A DNA stretch of 13,034 nt from Pseudomonadota bacterium (GTDB taxonomy: Bacteria > Pseudomonadota > Alphaproteobacteria > Rhizobiales > Beijerinckiaceae): positions 1 through 13,034 of the forward strand of contig JAEWKL010000711.1 in the NCBI GenBank assembly GCA_023386115.1, given 5' to 3'. A program made the position numbers and the translations under genes. Numbering within the stretch: position 1 is the stretch's first letter; every line of letters begins with the position of its first letter. Under the pieces are notes generated by a model. That model saw only the letters and a program-made list of their open reading frames with translations, had not been told where the DNA came from and did no database searches. Below are positions 7,162 through 13,034 of the stretch, piece by piece.

Positions 7162-7716
7162 ATGACCGCACCCTCGACCGATGCTGCCGCCGATGCCGGG
7201 ACGGAATGGCCCCTCGCGATCTACCGCGCCTTGCGCGCGGCCGGCGTGACGCAGGCCTCCTACGTGCCGGATGCCGGACACGCCCGGCTGATCCGCGCGC
7301 TGCACGACGACGCGCAAGTCCGCACCACCGTCCTGACCACCGAGGAGGAGGGGATCGCGCTCGCGGCGGGCGCCTGGCTCGGCGGGGACCGCGCGGTCCT
7401 GCTGATGCAGTCGAGCGGGGTCGGCAACTGCATCAACATGCTGTCGCTGCCCGCGACCTGCCGGTTCCCGTTCCTGACCCTGGTGACGATGCGCGGCGAG
7501 TGGGCCGAGTTCAACCCGTGGCAGATCCCGATGGGCCTCGGAACACCCGCCACCCTCGGGGCGATGGGCGTCACGCTCCTGCGCCTCGACCGGCCGGAGG
7601 AGGCCGGCGAGGTGGTGGAGGCCGCGGCGAACCTCGCTTTCGACGGCGATCAGCAGGTCGCCGTGCTGATCTCGCAGCGCATGCTGGGACGCAAGAAGTG
7701 GGTCGAGGGCAAATGA
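7162..7716 (+). CDS. ThDP-dependent decarboxylase, PYR-domain (alpha) subunit, ComD/sulfopyruvate-decarboxylase-like
   Basis: This is one half of a split thiamine-diphosphate enzyme, 184 residues, working with the next gene's product on a 2-oxoacid in the cytosol. ComD and the N-terminal half of phosphonopyruvate decarboxylase are of similar size. The PYR-domain hallmark is 'TTEEEGIALAAGAWLGG' (59-75): one of E61-E63 should be the glutamate that activates the cofactor's pyrimidine ring. 'MQSSGVGNCINMLSLP' further on is typical of the family. Start choice: GGAG at 7152-7155 lies 6 nt before the ATG at 7162. The ATG at 7156 abuts that GGAG, and the ATG at 7102 lies inside the 14-bp repeats, so both are less likely. 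The stop overlaps an ATG of the downstream frame (ATGA at 7713-7716). The substrate is uncertain: sulfopyruvate, phosphonopyruvate or another substituted pyruvate. Confidence 0.88.
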   Translation: MTAPSTDAAADAGTEWPLAIYRALRAAGVTQASYVPDAGHARLIRALHDDAQVRTTVLTTEEEGIALAAGAWLGGDRAVLLMQSSGVGNCINMLSLPATCRFPFLTLVTMRGEWAEFNPWQIPMGLGTPATLGAMGVTLLRLDRPEEAGEVVEAAANLAFDGDQQVAVLISQRMLGRKKWVEGK

Positions 7717-7733
7717 CGACGGGAGATCACGCC

Positions 7734-7778
7734 ATGTCGGACACACCCATGTCGGACACACGCATGTCGGATACGCTT
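7734..7778 (+). repeat. Three 15-bp tandem repeats carrying three in-frame ATGs at the comE-like start
   Basis: Units are ATGTCGGACACACCC, ATGTCGGACACACGC and ATGTCGGATACGCTT, encoding MSDTP, MSDTR and MSDTL. Each repeat offers a start codon in the same frame. Only the first has a Shine-Dalgarno sequence (GGGAG, 7721-7725) at normal spacing. Confidence 0.88.
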
Positions 7779-8357
7779 GGGACGCTCGATCGCCGCCGGG
7801 CCGTCAAGGTCCTTCTCGCCGAGCGCCGCGACCTCCTGGTCGTGACCGGTCTCGGCTCGCCGGCCTACGACGTCTTCGACGCGGGCGACCACGATGGCAA
7901 CTTCTATCTCTGGGGCGCGATGGGCGGGGCCGCCCTCGTCGGCCTCGGGCTCGCCCTGGCGCAACCCGCGCGGCCGGTCGCGGTTGTGACCGGCGACGGC
8001 GAGCAGATCATGGGGGCAGGGGGACTGATGACGGTCGCGATGGCGCGTCCTGGCAACCTCACGATCGTCGTCCTCGACAACGGCCATTACGGCGAGACCG
8101 GCATGCAGCGGAGCCATTCGGGCCTCGGCGTCCGGCTGGATCGGGTCGCGCAGGCGAGCGGCATCGAGGACGCGGTCGAGATCGCCGACGAGGCCGGGCT
8201 CGCGGCCTATCGGCCGAACCTTCAGACGACGTCCGGGGGACCCCGGTTCGTGCGGGTGCGGATCGCCTCCGGGCACGTGGAGCGGGCCCTGCCGCCGCGG
8301 GACGGCGTCTTCCTCAAGCACCGGATGCGCGGGCATCTCGGCTTCGCGGTCGCGTAA
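7734..8357 (+). CDS. ThDP-dependent decarboxylase, PP-domain (beta) subunit, ComE/sulfopyruvate-decarboxylase-like
   Basis: This is the cofactor-binding half of the split decarboxylase, 207 residues from the chosen start. The diphosphate/Mg motif is GDG at 87-89 followed by 'LDNGHYGETG' (N116 about 28 residues after D88), the spacing expected for ThDP enzymes. 'FYLWGAMGGAALVGLGLA' before it is also typical. Four in-frame ATGs are possible. The one at 7734 is preferred because GGGAG lies 8 nt upstream. The ATG at 7713 overlaps the upstream stop as ATGA and would give 214 residues by coupled translation; 7749 and 7764 lie in the repeats. It forms an operon with the PYR subunit and ends 18 bp from the convergent LysR gene. 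Acetolactate synthase is unlikely because the protein is short, split and lacks the central domain. Confidence 0.9.
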   Translation: MSDTPMSDTRMSDTLGTLDRRRAVKVLLAERRDLLVVTGLGSPAYDVFDAGDHDGNFYLWGAMGGAALVGLGLALAQPARPVAVVTGDGEQIMGAGGLMTVAMARPGNLTIVVLDNGHYGETGMQRSHSGLGVRLDRVAQASGIEDAVEIADEAGLAAYRPNLQTTSGGPRFVRVRIASGHVERALPPRDGVFLKHRMRGHLGFAVA

Positions 8358-8375
8358 GGGTCAGGCTCGAAGTCC

Positions 8376-9317
8376 TTAGCGGGGCGGCGCCTCGAACTCG
8401 GTCGCGAGGCGCCAGCGGCCCTCGCGCACGAGCGCGGCGATCTCCGTCCGCACCAGCTCGGCCACGGCCGCGCTCGCAATCGAGGCCGGCTTCGCGGTGG
8501 CGGCGGCCAGCACGACCTCGCGGGCAATGCCCGGGGCTGCGAAGGCCGCGATCTCGAGGCGGTCCTGCTGCAATTCGGCGTGGATCGCCGAGGGCGGCAG
8601 GATGGTGTAGCCGATTCCCTCCTCGACGATGTTGGTCAGGACCCGGAAGGAATCGGCCTCGACGACGACGTCGATCGCGAGCTTCTTGCGCGAGGCCGCC
8701 TTCTCGACGAGGCGGCGCAGCCCGTGCGAGTGGCTCGGCAGCGCGAGCCTCTGGCCGATGAGCCAGGCGAGGTCGACCGGCGCGCGCTCGGCCAGGCCCG
8801 ACCCCTTCGGGCCGACCGCCACCAGCTCGTCGCGTCCGAGCGTCTCGACGTCGAGATGCAGGTCGACCGCCGGACCGTAGATGATCGCCAGATCGACCCG
8901 GCCGCGATGCAGCCACTCGACGAGGTGCCCGCCGTAGCTCTCGACGATCCTGAGCGCGACCTGCGGCAGCTCGGCGACGGCCCGGCGCGCGACCCGCGCC
9001 GACAGAACCGCGCTCACCGTCGGAACCACCCCGAGCACGACGCTGCCCGACGGCATCCGGTCGAGCGACTGCATGTCGTCGCGGACCTGCTCGATCTGGC
9101 GCACCAGGCTCAGGCTGCGTTCCAGCAGCAGCTGCCCCGCGCTCGTCAGCACCATGCCGCGTCCGTTGCGGACGAACAGCTCGGCCTTCAGCTCGTGCTC
9201 CAAAAGCTTCATCTGCCGGCTGAGCGCGGGCTGTCCGATGCGGAGCAGGTCCGCCGCCTTGCTCAGGCTGCCGAGTTCGGCGATGGCGTGGAACGTCCTG
9301 AGGGTGCGAAAGTCCAT
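8376..9317 (-). CDS. LysR-type transcriptional regulator (Nac-like subgroup)
   Basis: This is a LysR regulator of 313 residues. The start at 9317 (MDFRTLRTFHAIAELGSLSKAA) is taken because it is exactly the family N-terminus; the frame is open upstream but that translation is low-complexity Arg/Ser-rich. AAGGG lies close upstream. The helix-turn-helix is within about 1-60, with 'RIGQPALSRQMKLLEHEL' as recognition and wing region. The effector-binding domain starts near residue 90 ('GSVVLGVVPTVSAVL'). The overall look resembles Nac/Cbl-type regulators, but this does not define the ligand. It is convergent with the decarboxylase pair rather than divergent from it, so regulation of that pair is a guess from proximity. 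TAAGG/CCTTA at the two stops could form a weak hairpin. Confidence 0.92.
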   Translation of the reverse strand: MDFRTLRTFHAIAELGSLSKAADLLRIGQPALSRQMKLLEHELKAELFVRNGRGMVLTSAGQLLLERSLSLVRQIEQVRDDMQSLDRMPSGSVVLGVVPTVSAVLSARVARRAVAELPQVALRIVESYGGHLVEWLHRGRVDLAIIYGPAVDLHLDVETLGRDELVAVGPKGSGLAERAPVDLAWLIGQRLALPSHSHGLRRLVEKAASRKKLAIDVVVEADSFRVLTNIVEEGIGYTILPPSAIHAELQQDRLEIAAFAAPGIAREVVLAAATAKPASIASAAVAELVRTEIAALVREGRWRLATEFEAPPR

Positions 9318-9423
9318 CGGCCCTTGCCCGGTCGACCGGATGGCGCGCGGCGGTGCCCGGTCAGTGCTCGCGCGACGGTAGCACGGACGGCCGGCGGGGC
9401 GTCTGGATGGCGCTCGGCGTCCC

Positions 9424-9741
9424 TCACGCGGCCCGTTCCAGCGGCGTGATCCGGGCGATCTCCGCGCCGACCTCCCGCTCGAGCGTCTCGAGCTCGAAAG
9501 CGCGCTGCAGGTTGAGCCAGAATTCGGGCGTCGTCCCGAGATAGCGCGCGAGCCGCAGGGCGGTGTCGGTCGAGATCCCGACCTCCTCCGACGCGACGCG
9601 CTCGATGCGCGTGCGCGGCACGCCGCAGGCCCGCGCGACCGCACCGGCCGACAGCCCGAGCGGGACCAGGAACTCCTCGCGCAGGACTTGCCCCGGATGC
9701 ATCGGCGGGAGCACCGCGTCGGTTTCGAACTCGATGGCCAT
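9424..9741 (-). CDS. higA: HigA-type antitoxin, XRE-family DNA-binding protein
   Basis: This is the antitoxin of a type II toxin-antitoxin pair, 105 residues. It should bind and neutralise HigB and repress the operon through its helix-turn-helix. The family signature is clear: 'HPGQVLREEFLVPLGLS' near the N-terminus and 'ISTDTALRLARYLGTTPEFWLNLQ'-type sequence (split here by eye) in the middle. The ATG at 9741 has GGGAGGA at good spacing. An in-frame ATG at 9774 overlaps the toxin's end but lacks such a site and would add a non-family extension. The gene follows higB by 22 nt. Confidence 0.93.
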   Translation of the reverse strand: MAIEFETDAVLPPMHPGQVLREEFLVPLGLSAGAVARACGVPRTRIERVASEEVGISTDTALRLARYLGTTPEFWLNLQRAFELETLEREVGAEIARITPLERAA

Positions 9742-9763
9742 GCCGTCCTCCCTTTCTCGCAGC

Positions 9764-10048
9764 TCAATGATCATCGACGATCTCGACTTGATCCGGGCCG
9801 GTCGCCGTCCAGCGAAAACAGATTCGGAACTGGCTGTTGATCCAGATTGAATGTTGGCCGAAGCGATCCCGTTCGAGCGGGTGGAGCTTGTTGCCCGCGG
9901 GGAGCTTCAGATCATCCAGCCGATGAGCGGCGTCGATCATTCTCAGCGTCCGGCGCGCGGCGCTGAGGATCGCGGACGGAATGCCCTTTGGTGCTCGGTC
10001 CCGGAACACGGCCTCCGTCCGCTCATCGGCGAACCCCCGAATCGCCAT
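9764..10048 (-). CDS. higB: HigB-type toxin, RelE/ParE-superfamily mRNA interferase
   Basis: This is the toxin of the pair, 94 residues, expected to cleave mRNA on the ribosome. The C-terminal core 'GQHSIWINSQFRICFRW' followed by 'VEIVDDH' is the classic HigB/GraT ending, and the N-terminus 'MAIRGFADERTEAVF' matches family starts. The start at 10048 is chosen on that match; an ATG at 10060 would add only four residues (MGGA). The toxin-first order is the usual one for higBA. The predicted promoter ends roughly 25 nt upstream, giving a very short leader. I see no frameshift, so the module looks intact. Confidence 0.93.
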   Translation of the reverse strand: MAIRGFADERTEAVFRDRAPKGIPSAILSAARRTLRMIDAAHRLDDLKLPAGNKLHPLERDRFGQHSIWINSQFRICFRWTATGPDQVEIVDDH

Positions 10049-10074
10049 GGCGCCACCCATTCAAGAGCACGGGG

Positions 10075-10103
10075 TGTATCACACGGAGATACATTTCCGT
10101 CAA
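10075..10103 (-). promoter_or_regulatory. higBA promoter with overlapping palindromic operator
   Basis: On the minus strand, TTGACG (10098-10103) is a near-consensus -35 and GATACA (10075-10080) a -10, separated by exactly 17 bp, with TG one base before the -10 as in extended -10 promoters. The plus strand shows the perfect inverted repeat TGTATC-N7-GATACA (10075-10093), which covers the -10 and half the spacer. A third TGTATC lies at 10110-10115, just upstream of the -35. Autorepression by HigA binding here is the natural reading; binding itself is inferred. Confidence 0.65.
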
Positions 10104-10255
10104 GCGGTTTGTATCATCCGATGAGGCATTCCCGCCGCGATCGATCTCACAGCGTGGACCGATGTGGCGACACTCTCATGCACGGCCCGAGATCATCCAT
10201 GCGGCGCGCCCATGGTCCGGCAGGTGTGATCGGGTCGTGTACCAGCCGAGACGGA

Positions 10256-11161
10256 TCAGCCCTCATGAGCTTCCGGCGGCAGTCCGTAGAAGCGGGCCGG
10301 GTTCTCGACCAGGATGCGGTGCTGGTCGGCCGGGTCGGGCGCGTAATCGGCGATCAGGTCGAGGAGCGCGCCGACATCGGGCCGGGCTTGCGGGTCGTAG
10401 AGCCCGACATGCGGCCAGTCGCTGCCGAACACCACCTGGCGCGGACCGGCTTCAAGGAGCGCGCGCATGAACGGCACCGTGTCGGGGAAGGGATAGGGCT
10501 CGCCGGAGAGCCGGAACGCCCCCGAGAGCTTCACGTAACAGCCGGTCTCGCGCACGAGGTGCAGCACCGCCTGGAAGGCGGGGGCATCCACGCCCTCCGG
10601 CGCCGCGCACCAGCCGGCATGATCGATCATGAACGGCACCGTCAGGGCAGCGAGGCGCGGCACGAGCTCAGGGTAGAGCGGTCCCTTGGCGGCGACCTGG
10701 ATGTGCCAGCCGATCTCGGCGCAGCGGTCGGCCGCCCGCTCGAGCTGCGCCAGGCCGACGCCGCCGCCGACGATCTCGAGCAGGCGGATTCCCGTCACGC
10801 CCGCATCCTTCAGCTCGGCGATCTCCCGGTCGCTCGTCTCCGGCCCGATCACCGCGACGCCGCGCAGCCGGTCGGGATGCGCGCGCAGTCCTTGCGCGAG
10901 CAGGCGGTTGTCGGTGCCGTGGACGCTGACCTGGACCAGCACGCCGTAGGTCAGCCCGACGGCGTCGAGCATGGCGAGATAGGCCTCGACGGACGCGGGC
11001 GGGGCGGTGAAGTGGCGGTCGGGCACGAGGGGGTGATCGGGCGGGGCCCCGATCACGTGGGCATGCGTGTCCCAGGCCCCGGCCGGGACCGTGATCCGGC
11101 GCGGGCGGGTCGCGGGCCGGGGCCCGAGGCAATCGCGGATGGTGCCGTCGTAGTGGAACAT
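10256..11161 (-). CDS. Amidohydrolase_2 family hydrolase, LigI-like (2-pyrone-4,6-dicarboxylate hydrolase type)
   Basis: This is a TIM-barrel hydrolase of 301 residues, probably opening a lactone or related cyclic ester in the cytosol. The HxH motif is DTHAH (H33, H35), followed by H181 in 'MIDHAGW' and D248 in 'GSDWPH', the spacing I recall for LigI. S79 and R217 also fall where LigI has substrate contacts. The LigI segment after GxR differs here ('GIRLLEIVGGGVG'), so the substrate may differ. Related enzymes include galactarolactone isomerase and 4-sulfomuconolactone hydrolase. The start at 11161 has GGAGG about 10 nt upstream and lies 3 nt after the preceding stop, so it is the third gene of an operon and may be translationally coupled. 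It is the last gene before the higBA module. Confidence 0.88.
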   Translation of the reverse strand: MFHYDGTIRDCLGPRPATRPRRITVPAGAWDTHAHVIGAPPDHPLVPDRHFTAPPASVEAYLAMLDAVGLTYGVLVQVSVHGTDNRLLAQGLRAHPDRLRGVAVIGPETSDREIAELKDAGVTGIRLLEIVGGGVGLAQLERAADRCAEIGWHIQVAAKGPLYPELVPRLAALTVPFMIDHAGWCAAPEGVDAPAFQAVLHLVRETGCYVKLSGAFRLSGEPYPFPDTVPFMRALLEAGPRQVVFGSDWPHVGLYDPQARPDVGALLDLIADYAPDPADQHRILVENPARFYGLPPEAHEG

Positions 11162-11164
11162 GGG

Positions 11165-12289
11165 TCACGCGCCTCCGGCGAGCAGGAAGGGGACGCCCGA
11201 GCCGGCCGCGACCTCGCGCACGGCGTCGAGGAAGGCGCCGTTGAGTGGGATGCCCCCGGACATCCGCGCGGCCCGGGTCCGGAACTCGGGCGTTCCGGCC
11301 ACGAGGACCGGCCGGTCCGGATCGGCGGGCGGGGTCGCCTCGAGCGCCTCCAGGATCGCCGCCGCCTCGTCCTGGAAGGCGTCGCCGTCGCGGAACGCCG
11401 ACGGCTTCAGGGCGAGGACGAAGTGGCCGATATTGTCGGGCGCCCCCGGCCCGGCCTCCCGGGCGCGGAACGGCGAGAACGAGCCGCCCGCGAGCGTGCT
11501 GCCGAGGAGCTGCGCCATCACGGCGAGCCCGTAGCCCTTGTGGCTGCCGGTCTCGCGCCCGCCGCCGAGGGGCATCAGCCCGCCGACCTCGCCGTCGAAG
11601 CAGAGCTGGAGCCCGCGATGCGGGTCGGTCACCGGCCGGCCGGCGCCGTCCACCACCCAGCCGACCGGGAGCGGCGTGTCGTGGTAGGAGTAGACCTTGA
11701 CCTTGTTGGCCGCCACCGCCGAGGTCGACATGTCGAGGAGGAACGGGTCGCGTCCCGTCGCCGGCGCCGCGAAGGCGATCGGGTTGGTGCCGAGCACCGG
11801 GGCGGCGCCGCCCTCCGGGATGACCGCGACGGTGCGGGCCGACGAGGTGACGAGGGCGATGCAGCCGCGCCGCGCCGCCATCTCGGCGTAGAGGCCGGCG
11901 GCCCCGAAATGGTGCGAGTTGCGCACCGCGACGGCGCCGACGCCCATCCGCTCCGCCTTGTCGACCGCGAGGGTCACGGCCCGGATCGCCGCCGGGTGGC
12001 CGAGACCCGCATCGGCATCGAGGAGGGCGAACGCCTCGCCGTCGCGGACGATCCGGGGATGCGGCCGCAGGTTGAGGCCGCCGGCCCGCCGCATCCGGTC
12101 GTAGAGGGGCAGCATCGAGGCCCCGTGCGACTCGATCCCGCGCAGGTCGGTCTCGACCAGCATCTCCACCACGGCCGCGCGGTCGTCCGGCGCCATGCCC
12201 CAGGCTTCGAGGATCAGGTCGACCTGGCGCCGCAGCGCGTCGGCCGTGACCAGCGTCAGGGGCTCGCGCTTCGTTCCCGGATCAGGCAT
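11165..12289 (-). CDS. Ldh_2 family NAD(P)-dependent 2-hydroxyacid dehydrogenase (malate/sulfolactate/ureidoglycolate type)
   Basis: This enzyme oxidises a 2-hydroxyacid to a 2-oxoacid or the reverse, 374 residues, slightly longer than the usual 330-360. Family motifs are RGIESHG (50-56), RNSHHFGAAG (123-132) with the catalytic histidine at 126 or 127, GTNPIAFAAP (167-176) and 'KGYGL' in the C-terminal half. This family is unrelated to classical lactate dehydrogenases. Members include ComC (sulfolactate), YlbC/AllD (ureidoglycolate), DlgD (diketogulonate) and DpkA (piperideine carboxylate), and I cannot choose among them. The ATG overlaps the end of the upstream dehydrogenase by 8 bp, and the stop lies 3 nt before the amidohydrolase, so the three form one operon. 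Confidence 0.92.
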   Translation of the reverse strand: MPDPGTKREPLTLVTADALRRQVDLILEAWGMAPDDRAAVVEMLVETDLRGIESHGASMLPLYDRMRRAGGLNLRPHPRIVRDGEAFALLDADAGLGHPAAIRAVTLAVDKAERMGVGAVAVRNSHHFGAAGLYAEMAARRGCIALVTSSARTVAVIPEGGAAPVLGTNPIAFAAPATGRDPFLLDMSTSAVAANKVKVYSYHDTPLPVGWVVDGAGRPVTDPHRGLQLCFDGEVGGLMPLGGGRETGSHKGYGLAVMAQLLGSTLAGGSFSPFRAREAGPGAPDNIGHFVLALKPSAFRDGDAFQDEAAAILEALEATPPADPDRPVLVAGTPEFRTRAARMSGGIPLNGAFLDAVREVAAGSGVPFLLAGGA

Positions 12290-13034
12290 CCGTATCCTCC
12301 GTTCCCGCCGCCTCGGCGCGGGCGAGCCACGCGATGCCGGCTTCGGCGTCGAGCGCCCCGTCCGGCAGGTTTGTGGTGCGGGCGAGCGCGACGGTGCGGC
12401 GGTAGCGCGCGATCGCCGCGCGGGTGGTCAGGCTCGGCACGCCGAGGGCGTCGAGCTGGCAGGCCGCCTCCTCCATCTCCACCATCCGGCGCCCCGCATG
12501 GGTCGGGTGGGTGCGCAGGTACATGGCGATGTGGTCGGAGAGCGGCGCGCGGTCGTAATCGGCGAGGAGGCCGACGAGATCCGCCCGCAGCCCGAGGCGC
12601 TCGGCGCCCAGCATCGCCTCGACGACCACCGCGTCGAGCCCCTTGGTGAAGACGCTGCGCAGGAGCTTCAGCGCCGAGGCGTCGCCGACCCGCGCCGACG
12701 GCCGGGCCTCGATTTGGAAGCCGAGGGGATTGAGGAGATCGGCGAGCCGCCCCGCCTCCGGTCCTGCCGCGAGGAGCGGCGTCGCCGCCCCGTGGAGGCT
12801 CACAGCCCCCTTGATGGCGACGGCGACGAAGCCGTCGCCCACGGCCGCCGCCGCTTCGCGCACCTGAAGCGGCGCGGCGGCGGTGCAGTCGGCGACGAGC
12901 GTGCCGGGCGCGAGATGGGGCGCGATCGCGGCCGTCACCGCGGGGAGACCATCGCCCGTCACGGTCAGGAGGACGAGGTCGGCCCCCGCCGCAGCCTCCG
13001 CGGGCGATCCGAGCGGCAGGCCGAGGGCGTCGGC
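12282..13034 (-). CDS. NAD(P)-dependent dehydrogenase with DUF1932 C-terminal domain, 5' end cut by window edge
   Basis: This is an oxidoreductase of the 6-phosphogluconate/3-hydroxyisobutyrate dehydrogenase superfamily. 250 residues are visible and the N-terminal Rossmann GxGxxG lies beyond the right edge; the frame is open to the edge, so the ATG at 12962 is internal. The visible part starts inside the nucleotide-binding domain ('GADLVLLTVTGDG', 'LVADCTAAAP'). It continues through a linker with 'VAIKGAVSLHG' where relatives have a D-x-P-V-S-G-type substrate loop, then a helical domain with 'ALKLLRSVFTKGLDAVVVEAML', the lysine there being the likely catalytic residue. That C-terminal domain fits DUF1932. 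Substrate unknown. It is the first visible gene of the operon with the Ldh_2 dehydrogenase and amidohydrolase. Confidence 0.85.
   Translation of the reverse strand, partial: ADALGLPLGSPAEAAAGADLVLLTVTGDGLPAVTAAIAPHLAPGTLVADCTAAAPLQVREAAAAVGDGFVAVAIKGAVSLHGAATPLLAAGPEAGRLADLLNPLGFQIEARPSARVGDASALKLLRSVFTKGLDAVVVEAMLGAERLGLRADLVGLLADYDRAPLSDHIAMYLRTHPTHAGRRMVEMEEAACQLDALGVPSLTTRAAIARYRRTVALARTTNLPDGALDAEAGIAWLARAEAAGTEDTDA

Noticed and set aside
7041..7733. Upstream extension of the comE-like frame across the comD-like gene
   Set aside because: It overlaps a well-supported gene in another frame, and its sequence is Arg/Gly-rich; the real start is at 7713 or 7734.
8355..8378. TAAGG/CCTTA inverted repeat spanning the convergent stops of the comE-like and LysR genes
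   Set aside because: Only 5 bp of stem with a 14-nt loop and no U-run; it may simply reflect TAA stop codons on both strands.
9318..9767. Upstream extension of the second LysR frame to about 463 residues
   Set aside because: The extension overlaps higA in another frame and is low-complexity Arg/Ser-rich; the LysR family begins exactly at the ATG at 9317.
9851..12649. 932-residue open frame on the plus strand
   Set aside because: It runs antisense across higB, the amidohydrolase, the Ldh_2 gene and part of the next gene, all with clear family motifs; no plausible domain in the shadow.
1..13034. Defence island, phage or transposon content
   Set aside because: Apart from the HigBA pair, no integrase, transposase, nuclease or terminal inverted repeats were seen; the rest is metabolic and regulatory.

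Overview
This is high-GC DNA with strongly biased third codon positions. That bias produces long open antisense frames that are shadows rather than genes. The gene families present suit an environmental alphaproteobacterium, possibly of the Methylobacterium/Bradyrhizobium type: a hydantoinase B homologue, an orphan amino-acid-type binding protein, a soluble two-PAS chemoreceptor, LysR regulators and a HigBA pair. The genus is a guess. I recognise no rRNA, tRNA, CRISPR, insertion sequence or phage gene. Layout from left to right: (1) 1-2517, minus strand: a LysR regulator followed by a hydantoinase B/oxoprolinase gene that runs off the left edge. (2) 2518-3110: an intergenic stretch without a credible gene. 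(3) 3111-4583, plus strand: a cytosolic methyl-accepting chemotaxis protein with two tandem PAS domains. (4) 4632-6888, minus strand: a YihU/3-hydroxyisobutyrate-type dehydrogenase followed by a Tat-type periplasmic binding protein, probably one operon. (5) 7162-8357, plus strand, divergent from (4): two small genes encoding the PYR and PP halves of a thiamine-diphosphate decarboxylase of the sulfopyruvate/phosphonopyruvate type. (6) 8376-9317, minus strand: a second LysR gene, convergent with (5). (7) 9424-10103, minus strand: a HigB-HigA toxin-antitoxin module with a readable promoter and palindromic operator. (8) 10256-13034, minus strand: a tightly packed operon encoding a DUF1932-type dehydrogenase (cut by the right edge), an Ldh_2-family 2-hydroxyacid dehydrogenase and a LigI-like amidohydrolase. 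The most interesting possibility is metabolic. Regions 4, 5 and 8 hold homologues of three enzymes of C3-sulfonate metabolism: sulfolactaldehyde reductase (YihU), sulfolactate dehydrogenase (ComC/Ldh_2) and split sulfopyruvate decarboxylase (ComD/ComE). A binding protein and LysR regulators lie beside them. This is a hypothesis: each family also acts on non-sulfonated acids, and no sulfonate-releasing enzyme (Xsc, SuyAB) or exporter is visible here. A second oddity is that three separate threefold tandem repeats of 14-15 bp lie within about 2 kb, each at or near a gene's 5' end: the binding-protein linker, the comD-like leader and the comE-like start.
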